This document shows positions 25,587 to 35,323 of a stretch of 64,000 nt of DNA, in pieces; position 1 is the stretch's first letter, and the number at the start of each line of letters is the position of its first letter. Position numbers and translations under genes: made by a program. A model generated the notes under the pieces. That model had not been told where the DNA came from. It made no database searches and worked only from the letters and a program-made list of their open reading frames with translations. The DNA is from Desulfobacteraceae bacterium (GTDB taxonomy: Bacteria; Desulfobacterota; Desulfobacteria; Desulfobacterales; Desulfosarcinaceae): NCBI GenBank assembly GCA_013003715.1, contig JABDIN010000056.1:62001-126000 (forward strand). Reading direction: 5' to 3'.

Positions 25587-26648
25587 ATGCAGCTGACCCT
25601 CAATACCGCTACCAAACTCAAGGCGAAACCGGATCAATCAAAACTCGGCTTTGGGTCTTTCTTCACCGATCATATGTTCAATATGGATTATAACCTGGAT
25701 GATGGGTGGCACAACCCGCGCATCGAACCATACGCGCCGATCCAGATGGATCCGGCGACCATGATGCTGCATTATGGCCAGGGGGTATTCGAAGGGCTCA
25801 AGGCTTACCGAACGGCATCGGACAACATTCAATTGTTCAGACCCCGGGAAAATTTCAAGCGTATGAACCGGTCCAACCGCATGGTGTGTATTCCCGAATT
25901 TGATGAGGAATTCGCCCTGAGCGCCTTGAAGCAACTCCTGGTGCTCGAAAAGGACTGGGTGCCGGGGCTTCCGGAAACCTCTCTGTACATCCGCCCCACG
26001 ATCGTGGCCACCGATCCGTTCCTTGGGGTACGGGCGTCGCATACCTATCGCTTTTTTATTATCCTTTCACCGGTGGGTGCTTATTATGCCGAAGGGTTCA
26101 ATCCCGTGAAGATATGGGTGACAAAAGATCACGTGCGCGCTGTGCGCGGCGGCGTGGGGATGGCGAAAACCCCGGCAAATTATGCCGCCAGCCTGTTTGC
26201 CGCCGAAAGAGCCCATAAGGAGGGGTACAGCCAGGTGCTCTGGCTCGACGGTGTGGAGCAGAAATATATTGAAGAAGTCGGTTCCATGAATATCTTTTTC
26301 GTCATTGACGATATGCTGGTGACCCCGGAACTGTCCGGAAGCATTTTGCCCGGGATTACCCGTGATTCGGTAATCCGGCTGGCCAGACACTGGGGCCTGG
26401 ACGTCGCCGAAAGACGCATTGCCATAGACGAGCTGATTGACGCCCACGGCAGCGGCCGGTTGACCGAAATTTTCGGCTCCGGAACGGCCGCGGTCATCTC
26501 CCCGGTTGGCGAAATCAGGTACGGCGACCGAAAATTGACCGTTGGCGACGATGCTGTCGGCCCCATGGCCCGGAAATTATTTGATGCCATCAAGAATATT
26601 CAATATGGTGTTGCCGAAGATCCCCTGGGCTGGGTCGAATCCGTATAA
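25587..26648 (+). CDS. ilvE: Branched-chain amino acid aminotransferase
   Basis: A 353-residue PLP enzyme of fold type IV, the long BCAT type. Visible motifs: LHYGQGVFEGLKAYR near residue 55, ETSLYIRPTIVATDP, and the PLP-binding Lys226 in GVEQKYIEEVGSMN, followed by GSILPGITRDSVI. It catalyses the last step of valine, leucine and isoleucine synthesis and the first of their degradation. TCAGGAGG precedes ATG. galU follows by 29 bases, probably on the same message. Confidence 0.96.
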   Translation: MQLTLNTATKLKAKPDQSKLGFGSFFTDHMFNMDYNLDDGWHNPRIEPYAPIQMDPATMMLHYGQGVFEGLKAYRTASDNIQLFRPRENFKRMNRSNRMVCIPEFDEEFALSALKQLLVLEKDWVPGLPETSLYIRPTIVATDPFLGVRASHTYRFFIILSPVGAYYAEGFNPVKIWVTKDHVRAVRGGVGMAKTPANYAASLFAAERAHKEGYSQVLWLDGVEQKYIEEVGSMNIFFVIDDMLVTPELSGSILPGITRDSVIRLARHWGLDVAERRIAIDELIDAHGSGRLTEIFGSGTAAVISPVGEIRYGDRKLTVGDDAVGPMARKLFDAIKNIQYGVAEDPLGWVESV

Positions 26649-26677
26649 CCATCATTTCAATTGAGGATTGAATTGCC

Positions 26678-27544
26678 ATGAGAATTCGCAAAGCTGTTTT
26701 TCCTGTGGCGGGTCTGGGAACACGGTTCCTGCCGGCCACCAAGGCCATGCCGAAGGAGATGTTGCCCATCGTTGATAAACCATTGATCCAATATGCCGTG
26801 GAAGAGGCATTGAACTCGGGCATCCAGGAGATTATTTTCGTTACCGGGCGCAGCAAACGCGCTCTGGAGGACCACTTCGACCACTCCTGCGAACTTGAGC
26901 ACACCCTGATGGCCAGGAACAAAGACATCCTGCTCAAGGAGCTTCACATGTTGGTCCCCCAATCCGGGACCATTATTTATACCCGTCAGAATGAACCCCT
27001 GGGATTGGGACATGCCATCTGGTGTGCCCGGCATATCGTCGGAAACGAGCCGTTTGCCGTATTGCTGGCAGATGACCTGATGAAATCCCAGAAACCGGTT
27101 TTGGCCCAAATGATGTCTGAATTCGATAAGTTACAATCATCGATGGTGTCAGTTATCGAAGTGGATAGCAAAGATACCGCCAAATACGGGATTCTGGATG
27201 CAGATCCCCTGAACGGCAATCTCACCAAAATCCGCGGATTGGTGGAAAAACCGTCGCCGGAGACCGCCCCGTCGAACCTTGCCATAATCGGACGATACAT
27301 ATTGACCCCCGAGATTTTTGATCTGCTCGAAAACAAGGAAGTAGGGGCCGGTGGAGAGATCCAGATCACGGACGCCATGGCCAGGCTGCTGTCCTCCCAA
27401 TCTATTTATGGCTGCGGATTCGAAGGGACAAGGTTTGATTGCGGGACAAAAGCCGGATTTCAAATGGCGAATCTCGCTTACGCAATGGATCGGCCGGAGA
27501 TGAAGGCGCAACTGATGCCGTTTATCCGTTCCCTGATTGATTAA
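26678..27544 (+). CDS. galU: UTP-glucose-1-phosphate uridylyltransferase
   Basis: A 288-residue nucleotidyltransferase with the N-terminal loop VFPVAGLGTRFLPATKAMPK and EMLPIVDKPLIQYAVEEA. Also visible are LGLGHAIWCAR, the metal-binding LLADD, VEKPSPE and GTRFDCGTKAGFQMAN, all family-typical. It makes UDP-glucose for cell-surface glycans and trehalose; in this place it also borders the glycogen genes. It starts 29 bases after ilvE. Confidence 0.96.
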   Translation: MRIRKAVFPVAGLGTRFLPATKAMPKEMLPIVDKPLIQYAVEEALNSGIQEIIFVTGRSKRALEDHFDHSCELEHTLMARNKDILLKELHMLVPQSGTIIYTRQNEPLGLGHAIWCARHIVGNEPFAVLLADDLMKSQKPVLAQMMSEFDKLQSSMVSVIEVDSKDTAKYGILDADPLNGNLTKIRGLVEKPSPETAPSNLAIIGRYILTPEIFDLLENKEVGAGGEIQITDAMARLLSSQSIYGCGFEGTRFDCGTKAGFQMANLAYAMDRPEMKAQLMPFIRSLID

Positions 27545-28024
27545 TTGATTGATGATGTTCCCCCGCTGAATGAAAGTGACAGCCCCGCGCCATCCGCATG
27601 TCCATTTGTCCGCGACGGGAAATGGGCATGGACGGTTTTCAAGGTGATGGTCGTCCACTCTCACTTTTTTATTTCCCTATTTCTGTGTTGAAAAAACAGA
27701 AGGTGTTCATTTCACTATTTCATCAATAACCCATTTAACGGGCTCAATCTTTTTTCTAGGATGCTGGATGTTTTTACAATCACCGGCGTTTCCATGGGAG
27801 AAACGGATGTTGTACTTGTTCCCTGGGCACCGGCACCTTTCCAGAACCAAGATCGTATGGTCCAAACGCAAGTTTTACGGTCCTGAAAGTCGGTATTAGT
27901 GGAATAGCTTATCCGTCAATCGCGGAATTCATGTGCTGTCCACTCGACTTTTCAAAATCAATCCTTACTACATGATTCAATCATGAATCGAACGATTCAC
28001 CTCTTTTGTCTAATGGTGTGTTGA
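27545..28024. other. 480-base gap before the glycogen cluster, with a dyad
   Basis: No gene seen. A palindrome CATGATT-C-AATCATG at 27971-27985 overlaps GATTCA-ATCA-TGAATC (27974-27989), with another GATTCA at 27994, about 35 bases before the GTG start of the debranching enzyme. It is a candidate operator for the glycogen operon. A promoter is expected upstream, but none is clear by eye. Confidence 0.4.
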
Positions 28025-31000
28025 GTGAACCCTGAAAACCAAAATCTTTCACAACAGCCCTCACCGGGCATGCGGTTCCTCTGTTTTGCCGGGGACACGT
28101 TCGTGTTCGAGCTGACAGAGTCAACCCGCCGACCTGGCCGGGCCATGTTGCGGACCAATATAGGTCAGGCTCATACCGTGAAGCGGGAGACGATCCGGCA
28201 TGTGGAAAAGGATGAACACCCCTTGGGACGATGCTGGTATGATATTGCCATGGTGCACCAGGGAAACGGCAATTACCGTCTGACCCTCGCCCTGACGGAG
28301 GTTGGCCATTTTGAGGCCAAAGCCTATTTTTTGCCGGACGATGCCAAGGACCCCCAATGGCCCGACGGTCCCAATGTATCCCTTAATGTGGCGCCGGCGG
28401 ATACCTGTTGCGCCAATATCGTTTACAATGCATTTGTCCGGCAATTCGGCCCGAATAAAACACGATATCAAGGTGTTCCGGATGAATCCCTCAGGGAATT
28501 GGATCATCGCGGATACACGGTGATACCGCCGTCGGGTAAATTCAGGGATCTCATCCATGAACTGGATTTCATCATCGGGACCCTGGGGTGTCGGGTTATC
28601 CAGTTGCTGCCCATTCATCCCACCCCCACCACATATGCCCGGATGGGGAGATTCGGCAGTCCTTACGCCGCGCTGAGTTTTACGGAAGTGGATCCGGCGC
28701 TGGCCCGGTTCGACCCCAAGGCCACCCCATTGGAGCAATTCATAGAACTGGTGGATGCAGTGCATGCCCGGCATGCCAAATTGTTCATTGATATTGCCAT
28801 CAATCATACGGGGTGGGCGGCCAGTCTGCATGAAACTCACCCGCAATGGCTGGCCCGGACCCCCGGGGGTAAGATCGAAATGCCCGGGGCCTGGGGGGTT
28901 ATCTGGGCGGATTTGACACGCCTGGATTATTCACACCAGGATTTATGGCAGTATATGGCCGACATCTTTTTGACCTGGTGCAACCGCGGCGTTGACGGTT
29001 TTCGTTGCGATGCCGGATATATGATTCCCACCCCGGCATGGGAATACATCATCGCCGTCGTGAGAGAGCAGTTTCCCGATGTCGTCTTTTTTCTGGAAGG
29101 CCTGGGGGGTAAAATATCCGTCACCCGGGAGTTGTTGAACCGGGCCGGTTTCAATTGGGCCTATTCCGAATTGTTCCAGAATTACGACAGGCCGCAGATT
29201 GAGCATTACCTGCCCGAAACCATGGATATCTCCACCGCCGATGGTCTCACCCTCCATTTTGCCGAGACGCATGACAACCCGCGCCTGGCCGCCACTTCAA
29301 CAACATACGCACGCATGCGGACCGCTCTGTGTGCGCTGCTCTCCCACAATGGCGCTTTCGGATTCGCCAACGGCGTGGAGTGGTACGCCGCTGAAAAAAT
29401 AAACGTTCATCAGTCCGTGCCCCTCAATTGGGGTGCTGATGAGAATCAGGTGGAATGGATCCGGCGATTGACCCATCTATTGAAATTTCATCCGGCATTC
29501 CACCACCCGGTCCGGATGTCGCTGGTCAATAAAAGCACTGGAAACACAATTGCTGCCCTGCGGGAACATGTCCTTTCCGGCCGGAAACTGCTGGTGGTCG
29601 TCAATCCGGACACGCGTTCGCCGGGTATGGCCGCCTGGCCGGGCAGTGTGCTGACGGCCGGACAATCGGCCTATCTGGACCTGCTCACCGGCACGTCCGT
29701 TGATGCCGATGTGGACGGCGATAACCACCTGTTGACCATGGCACCGGGTGAAGTGCGCTGCCTGAGCCAATCCGGTGAAGACAAAGATGTCATGGGGGAT
29801 TCCCCGGCGTCCGCTAAAGCTTTGCCTCCCCACCTGTTGCATCAGCGGCTTCGGGCGAAAGCACTGGAAATATTATCTTATTATCGGGGCGTAAACGATT
29901 TGGGGGATATGGATCCGGATCAGGCCGCAGTGGCGTTCAAGGCCTCGCCCCTTGATTTCTGCCGGTCCATGAATCCCCACAGCCGGGCAGCCCGTGTGGT
30001 GGTCTGGCAATATCCGGAGGACAGCCGGCGGGAGGTGATGATTCCCCCCGGCCATTTTTTACTGATCCGGACAGCCGGTGCCGCACGTGCCCTCATTGTG
30101 AAAAATAAGAAGGTGGTGTCCGCTGAAGAGAGCCTTGACGATAACAAGGGCCGGTCATTTATCTTATGTCGTCCCCTAAAAACCCCTCAAAAACACACCC
30201 GCTGCCAACTGCGGTTATCCGTATTCGCACCGGACGGCACCGCGCATGTGAGTGCGGCCCTGCTGTTTCTTTCCGCCCATCAGCATGTCCGGATTAAATC
30301 CATGTTCAGCAGGCCTAAAAAGCAGCTCGGGAACCTTCTCGTGCTTGCCACCAACCAGAGAGGCGCCATGCTTCGGGCGCATGCCCACTGGGGTAAACTG
30401 GTCAGCCGTTATGACGCCCTGCTGGCGGCCAACTTGAATCCGGATTATCCGGAAGACCGCCGGATCGTGCTTACCCGTATCCGCGGCTGGCTCGTATATC
30501 AAGGGCATTCACAAGCGCTGGGATCCGATACGCTTGATGCCTTCGGCATCGATGAAAAAGGCTGCGGTTACTGGCGATTTTCCCTGCCCACCGGCCAGGG
30601 GCAGCATGTCGCCATCACCATAAATGCCTCCATGGCGCCGGCGGAGAACCGGATAGGACTGACACTTTTCCGGCATCCGGCCGGCCGGCGAAAACAGCGG
30701 TTACCCGATGACCGGCCGGTTATTATTATCCTAAGACCGGATGTGGAGGATCGGAATTTTCACGATACCACCAAAGCATATGCCGGTCCCGAACATCAAT
30801 GGCCGGCCGCCGTGAAAATTGAATCAAGAGGATTCGCCTTCAACCCGGCCGACAGTCGAACCCTTGCCGTGCAGGTGGACCGGGGGCTATTTGTTTCAGA
30901 GCCCGAATGGCAATACATGGTGTATCGTCAGCTTGAGGCCGAACGCGGTCTTGACTCGGATTCGGATCTGTTCAGCCCCGGATTTTTCCGGGTTCAGCTG

Positions 31001-32317
31001 CAGGGGAACGAGCAGATGAATCTTGCCGCCCGGGTAACGGACGGACATCCCGGCACGACGGATGCAACCACCATCGGTGAGGACCGGGATATCGGCAGTT
31101 TTTTTCAGCGGGCCCATTCGTCGATTCCGGTGGATACCGCCTTCAAACGGGCGCTCGAACACTACATCGTCAAACGTAAAGATTATTCAACCGTCATTGC
31201 CGGCTATCCCTGGTTTCTTGACTGGGGCCGGGATACCCTGATTGTGGTGCGCGGTATTATCGCCGCCGGCTGGTATGACATCGCCGGGCAGATCATCCGC
31301 CAATTCGCCGGTTTTGAAGAGAACGGAACCCTGCCCAATATGATTCGCGGGGAGAATACCGGTAACCGTGACACGTCGGATGCCCCACTCTGGCTGTTCA
31401 GGGTGTGTGAGGAATTATGCGATTCTGCATATGGCCCGCGTATTCTTGATATGAACGCCGGAGGCCGGACCGTCCGTGAAATTCTGATATCGCTTGCGGG
31501 TTCGTTCATCAACGGTACGCCGAACGGGATCCTTATGGATGCCGGATCCGGACTGCTCTACAGCCCTGCCCATTTCACGTGGATGGATACCAATTTTCCC
31601 GCAGGGACGCCGAGGCAGGGGTATCCGATCGAAATTCAGGCCCTGTGGTTTGCCGCGCTCGACTTTCTATCACGGATAGACGGGGAAAAAGGGGTGTGGC
31701 AGGATTTGGCCCGGCAGGTCAGGCAATCGATTTTACTATTGTTTGTGCAACCCGACATGGGGTATCTTTCCGATTGTCTCCATGCTGAACCGGGGGGATC
31801 CGCGAAAAATGCCGTCCCGGACAACGCCCTGCGTCCCAATCAGTTGTTTGCATTGACCCTGAATGCGGTCACTGATCCTGAATTGACCGAAACTATTTTA
31901 CGAAGCAGCTCCTCCTTGATGGTTCCCGGCGCCTTGCGAAGCCTGGCTGATCGGCAGCTGTCACCGCCCCTGTCGATTTTTCACAGCGGGCAGCTTGTCA
32001 ATGACCCGAATCGACCCTACATTGGAATCTATGCCGGAGATGAAGACACCCGGAGAAAGCCGGCATATCACAATGGTACGGCATGGACCTGGTTGTTCCC
32101 CAGTTATTGCGAAGCATGGGTTAAATGCTACGGTGTTGAAGAAAAAGCCACGGCTCTATCCTTGCTGGGCTCCTGTTCCCGGTTGATGAATGATGGTTGC
32201 GTGGGGCACATGCCGGAAATTACGGATGGTGATCGTCCACACCTCCAGCGCGGCTGTGACGCGCAGGCATGGGGGGCCAGTGAATTTTTACGGGTATGGT
32301 TGACCCTCACCCGGTAA
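28025..32317 (+). CDS. Glycogen debranching fusion: alpha-amylase-like plus amylo-alpha-1,6-glucosidase
   Basis: A 1430-residue fusion. The N-terminal third is a GH13 barrel: IQLLPIHPTPTTYARMG, DIAINHTGW, nucleophile region GVDGFRCDAGYM, acid VVFFLEGLGGK and HFAETHDNPRLA. Residues about 590-1030 form a poorly recognised beta-rich linker. The C-terminal third is a GDE_C (GH133-like) alpha/alpha barrel with YPWFLDWGRDTLIVVRGI and EENGTLPNMIRGEN. The pair could provide the 4-alpha-glucanotransferase and 1,6-glucosidase steps that clear glycogen branch points. GTG start at 28025; no strong ribosome site. First of a five-gene glycogen operon, with 22 bases to the next gene. Confidence 0.9.
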   Translation: MNPENQNLSQQPSPGMRFLCFAGDTFVFELTESTRRPGRAMLRTNIGQAHTVKRETIRHVEKDEHPLGRCWYDIAMVHQGNGNYRLTLALTEVGHFEAKAYFLPDDAKDPQWPDGPNVSLNVAPADTCCANIVYNAFVRQFGPNKTRYQGVPDESLRELDHRGYTVIPPSGKFRDLIHELDFIIGTLGCRVIQLLPIHPTPTTYARMGRFGSPYAALSFTEVDPALARFDPKATPLEQFIELVDAVHARHAKLFIDIAINHTGWAASLHETHPQWLARTPGGKIEMPGAWGVIWADLTRLDYSHQDLWQYMADIFLTWCNRGVDGFRCDAGYMIPTPAWEYIIAVVREQFPDVVFFLEGLGGKISVTRELLNRAGFNWAYSELFQNYDRPQIEHYLPETMDISTADGLTLHFAETHDNPRLAATSTTYARMRTALCALLSHNGAFGFANGVEWYAAEKINVHQSVPLNWGADENQVEWIRRLTHLLKFHPAFHHPVRMSLVNKSTGNTIAALREHVLSGRKLLVVVNPDTRSPGMAAWPGSVLTAGQSAYLDLLTGTSVDADVDGDNHLLTMAPGEVRCLSQSGEDKDVMGDSPASAKALPPHLLHQRLRAKALEILSYYRGVNDLGDMDPDQAAVAFKASPLDFCRSMNPHSRAARVVVWQYPEDSRREVMIPPGHFLLIRTAGAARALIVKNKKVVSAEESLDDNKGRSFILCRPLKTPQKHTRCQLRLSVFAPDGTAHVSAALLFLSAHQHVRIKSMFSRPKKQLGNLLVLATNQRGAMLRAHAHWGKLVSRYDALLAANLNPDYPEDRRIVLTRIRGWLVYQGHSQALGSDTLDAFGIDEKGCGYWRFSLPTGQGQHVAITINASMAPAENRIGLTLFRHPAGRRKQRLPDDRPVIIILRPDVEDRNFHDTTKAYAGPEHQWPAAVKIESRGFAFNPADSRTLAVQVDRGLFVSEPEWQYMVYRQLEAERGLDSDSDLFSPGFFRVQLQGNEQMNLAARVTDGHPGTTDATTIGEDRDIGSFFQRAHSSIPVDTAFKRALEHYIVKRKDYSTVIAGYPWFLDWGRDTLIVVRGIIAAGWYDIAGQIIRQFAGFEENGTLPNMIRGENTGNRDTSDAPLWLFRVCEELCDSAYGPRILDMNAGGRTVREILISLAGSFINGTPNGILMDAGSGLLYSPAHFTWMDTNFPAGTPRQGYPIEIQALWFAALDFLSRIDGEKGVWQDLARQVRQSILLLFVQPDMGYLSDCLHAEPGGSAKNAVPDNALRPNQLFALTLNAVTDPELTETILRSSSSLMVPGALRSLADRQLSPPLSIFHSGQLVNDPNRPYIGIYAGDEDTRRKPAYHNGTAWTWLFPSYCEAWVKCYGVEEKATALSLLGSCSRLMNDGCVGHMPEITDGDRPHLQRGCDAQAWGASEFLRVWLTLTR

Positions 32318-32339
32318 GTAAACAAACAGGAGGCAATTT

Positions 32340-32648
32340 ATGAGCATTAAAAAACAATATCTCAGATCCCGTCCCATTTGCAAGGTTACGTTCAGGATGC
32401 CGAAAACGGTGGCGGAAGGCGCCCATGCCGTGCATCTTGTGGGTGAGTTCAACAACTGGAGTACCATCGGCACACCAATGAAAAGCCTCAAAAGCGGCGA
32501 GTTCAAGACGACCCTCGAGTTGACGCCCGGAAAGGAGTATCAGTTTCGTTATCTCATCAATCAGGAGAAATGGGAAAATGAATGGGAAGCGGATAAATAT
32601 GTGCGTAACGATTTTGGCAACTGTGATAATTCGGTCATCGTTGTTTAG
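32340..32648 (+). CDS. Stand-alone isoamylase-early-set (CBM48-like) glycogen-binding protein
   Basis: A 102-residue single-domain protein: KVTFRMPKTVAEGAHAVHLV, GEFNNWS, PMKSLKSGEFKTTLELTPG and YQFRYLINQEKW match the E-set/CBM48 fold that binds alpha-glucans in AMPK-beta and branching enzymes. ACAGGAGGC precedes ATG. Placed between debranching enzyme and phosphorylase, it probably targets enzymes to glycogen or senses it. Role inferred. Confidence 0.88.
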   Translation: MSIKKQYLRSRPICKVTFRMPKTVAEGAHAVHLVGEFNNWSTIGTPMKSLKSGEFKTTLELTPGKEYQFRYLINQEKWENEWEADKYVRNDFGNCDNSVIVV

Positions 32649-32730
32649 TCTGTTCATACATATGGTGGTTGACGCCTCATATGGGTCCTTGTTCCTAACC
32701 ATTCTCCTCTAATTCATAAGGGATCAGCTC

Positions 32731-35280
32731 ATGAGACATATCCAAACCTTCCAGGTTTTTCCGAATATTCCGGAAAAGCTGGCATTTTTAGAAACATTAT
32801 CGCGTAATCTATGGTGGAGTTGGAACGGCAGTGCGCTGGAGTTATACCGAAGAATCGATCCGAAGCAATGGCAAAAATCCGGGAAAAATCCCATTGTTTT
32901 CGCTACCCTCATATCTCAGTCCCGGCTGGAAAGGCTTGCGGAAGATAAAAGCTTTCTGGCGCATCTGGAGCAAGTGGAGCAGCAATATGATGAACGGGTA
33001 CTGACGAAACTGGATCAACCCGACAATGCATTCAGAAAAGAGGGGATGGTTGCTTATTTTTCAATGGAGTTCGGTATTCATGAGAGTTTACCGCTTTTTG
33101 CCGGCGGGCTGGGGATTCTCGCCGGCGATCATTTAAAGGCGTCGTCCGGGCTTGACCTGCCATTGATTGGGGTGGGGTTGTTGTATCGGGGAGGCTACTT
33201 CCGACAGTACCTGAATCATGATGGATGGCAGCAGGAGGATTATCCCGAAACCGATCTGTACCACTTGCCCGTTCATCGGGCTAAGACCGAGGCCGGGACG
33301 GATCTGACCATCAGTATCTCCGGACCCGGGGGTGACATTGTCGCCCAGGTCTGGCGCATCACCATCGGCCGGATACCGCTCATCCTGCTGGATACCGACC
33401 TGCCGGGTAATCCGGCGGCGATGCGGGATATCACTGCGCGATTATACTCCGGAGAGCACCAGATTCGCCTGGCGCAGGAAGCCCTCCTCGGCATTGGCGG
33501 ATTACGCGCCCTGGCCGCCCTGGGCATTCGTCCCACCATCTGTCATCTCAATGAAGGCCATTGCAGTTTCGTCGGTGTGGAACGGCTGCGGCAGATTATG
33601 GATGAGTATGACATAGACCTGGCCGCTGCCAGGGAAATCGTTCCCCGTTCAACCGTATTCACCACCCACACACCAGTGGCCGCCGGACACGATGAATTCG
33701 CCCCGGATCTGGTCAAACCCTATCTTAAACCGTTTGAAACCCGATTCAATATGAATGACGGGGAACTGGTTTCCTGGGGGCAGCACGCAGGGACAGATAA
33801 AAATGCCCCGTTTTCCATGTTCGTCCTCGGGTTGCGGCTGGCTCAGTTTTGTAACGGGGTGAGCGCGCTTCACGGTAGAGTCGCCCGGCATATGTGGTCC
33901 GATGTCTGGCCGAACCGAACCGCCGAAGAGGTGCCCATCACGCACATCACCAATGGGGTTCATACGGCATCGGTGTTGTCACCGGAAATCAGGTTGCTGT
34001 TCGAACGATACTTGGGACCGCAATGGTATATGGGGTCCACGGTCGATGAAAACATAGAACGGATAGATGATATTTTTGATGAAGAATTGTGGCGGGCCCA
34101 TGAGATGAGCCGTTCACGGCTCATTCGGAATGCAAGGGAGCTTCTGGCCAAACAATATCGCCGGCGAAACGCGCCGGTGGATACCATGAAGGCGTTGGAA
34201 TCGGTATTGGACCAGGATTGCCTCACCATTGCCTTTGCCCGACGCTTTGCCACCTATAAACGGGCGAATCTGTTGTTCAAGGACCCTGAACGGCTGGAAT
34301 CCATCGTGAATTCAAAGGACCGTCCGGTGCAGTTTATTTTTGCGGGCAAAGCCCATCCCAAGGACAATGAAGGAAAAGAGATTATCAAGACCCTCATTCA
34401 TTTCGCCCGAAACCCCAACCTCAGGGACCGGCTCATATTTCTTGAGGATTATGATCTTAACACCGCCCGGCACCTCGTCCAGGGGGCTGACGTGTGGCTC
34501 AATACCCCGCGCCGCCCTCTGGAGGCATGTGGGACTTCAGGTATGAAAGCCGCGGCCAACGGTGTGTTGAATCTGAGTATTCTGGATGGCTGGTGGGTGG
34601 AAGGCTATACCCCGGAAAGGGGGTGGCGAATCGGAAACGGCGAGGAATATCAGGATACGGCATATCAGGACTCGGTGGAAAGCCAGGCCCTTTATAATCT
34701 CATCGAAAACAATGTCGCGCCGTTATACTATGACAGAACCGGCGGCGGACAGCCCGCGGCGTGGATTGAGAAAATGAAGGCCAGCATGAAGATGGCGCTC
34801 AGGGACTATTGCAGCTACCGGATGGTCAAGGAATATGAGCAAAAGTTCTATATATCAGCACAGCATAACTTTTCGACATTCACGGCTGACGGTGCTGCTC
34901 GTGCAAAGGAGTTGAGTGTTCAGCACCGGCGGCTGAAACAGAATTGGCACCAGGTGTCGGTGGAACCGCCGGTCCGGAGCGATGACGGCCCTTTCCGGGT
35001 GAATCAGCAATTCGAGATCTCCGCTGTGGTTCACCTGGGGGGGTTACGGCCGGAAGAGGTCACCGTTGAGCTTTTTTATGGGCAACTCAGGTCACTGAAC
35101 GCCATCCGTAACGGCCAGACCCAAACCATGATAGTCAAAGAGGACAGGTCAGGCGGCACCTACCTGTATCAATGCACGTTCACCTGTACGGATACCGGAC
35201 GCTATGGATTTTCCGTTCATGTCAGCCCCCAGGCCGACAACTGGATTAAATATCAGCCGGGATTGCTCACCTGGGCCTGA
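32731..35280 (+). CDS. glgP: Alpha-glucan (glycogen/maltodextrin) phosphorylase
   Basis: An 849-residue GT35 phosphorylase of the shorter bacterial/archaeal type with an N-terminal DUF3417 domain (about 1-110, LSRNLWWSWNGSALELYRRI). Then come YFSMEFGIHESLPLFAGGLGIL, HLNEGHCSFVG and TVFTTHTPVAAGHDEF. The pyridoxal-phosphate lysine lies in EACGTSGMKAAANG. It releases glucose-1-phosphate from glycogen. The last 120 residues form an extra beta domain. It follows the CBM48 gene by 82 bases. Confidence 0.95.
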   Translation: MRHIQTFQVFPNIPEKLAFLETLSRNLWWSWNGSALELYRRIDPKQWQKSGKNPIVFATLISQSRLERLAEDKSFLAHLEQVEQQYDERVLTKLDQPDNAFRKEGMVAYFSMEFGIHESLPLFAGGLGILAGDHLKASSGLDLPLIGVGLLYRGGYFRQYLNHDGWQQEDYPETDLYHLPVHRAKTEAGTDLTISISGPGGDIVAQVWRITIGRIPLILLDTDLPGNPAAMRDITARLYSGEHQIRLAQEALLGIGGLRALAALGIRPTICHLNEGHCSFVGVERLRQIMDEYDIDLAAAREIVPRSTVFTTHTPVAAGHDEFAPDLVKPYLKPFETRFNMNDGELVSWGQHAGTDKNAPFSMFVLGLRLAQFCNGVSALHGRVARHMWSDVWPNRTAEEVPITHITNGVHTASVLSPEIRLLFERYLGPQWYMGSTVDENIERIDDIFDEELWRAHEMSRSRLIRNARELLAKQYRRRNAPVDTMKALESVLDQDCLTIAFARRFATYKRANLLFKDPERLESIVNSKDRPVQFIFAGKAHPKDNEGKEIIKTLIHFARNPNLRDRLIFLEDYDLNTARHLVQGADVWLNTPRRPLEACGTSGMKAAANGVLNLSILDGWWVEGYTPERGWRIGNGEEYQDTAYQDSVESQALYNLIENNVAPLYYDRTGGGQPAAWIEKMKASMKMALRDYCSYRMVKEYEQKFYISAQHNFSTFTADGAARAKELSVQHRRLKQNWHQVSVEPPVRSDDGPFRVNQQFEISAVVHLGGLRPEEVTVELFYGQLRSLNAIRNGQTQTMIVKEDRSGGTYLYQCTFTCTDTGRYGFSVHVSPQADNWIKYQPGLLTWA

Positions 35281-35323
35281 CATGCCATAAGTCCTGAGAA
35301 TGGTATCGAGAAAGGAATCGCAT

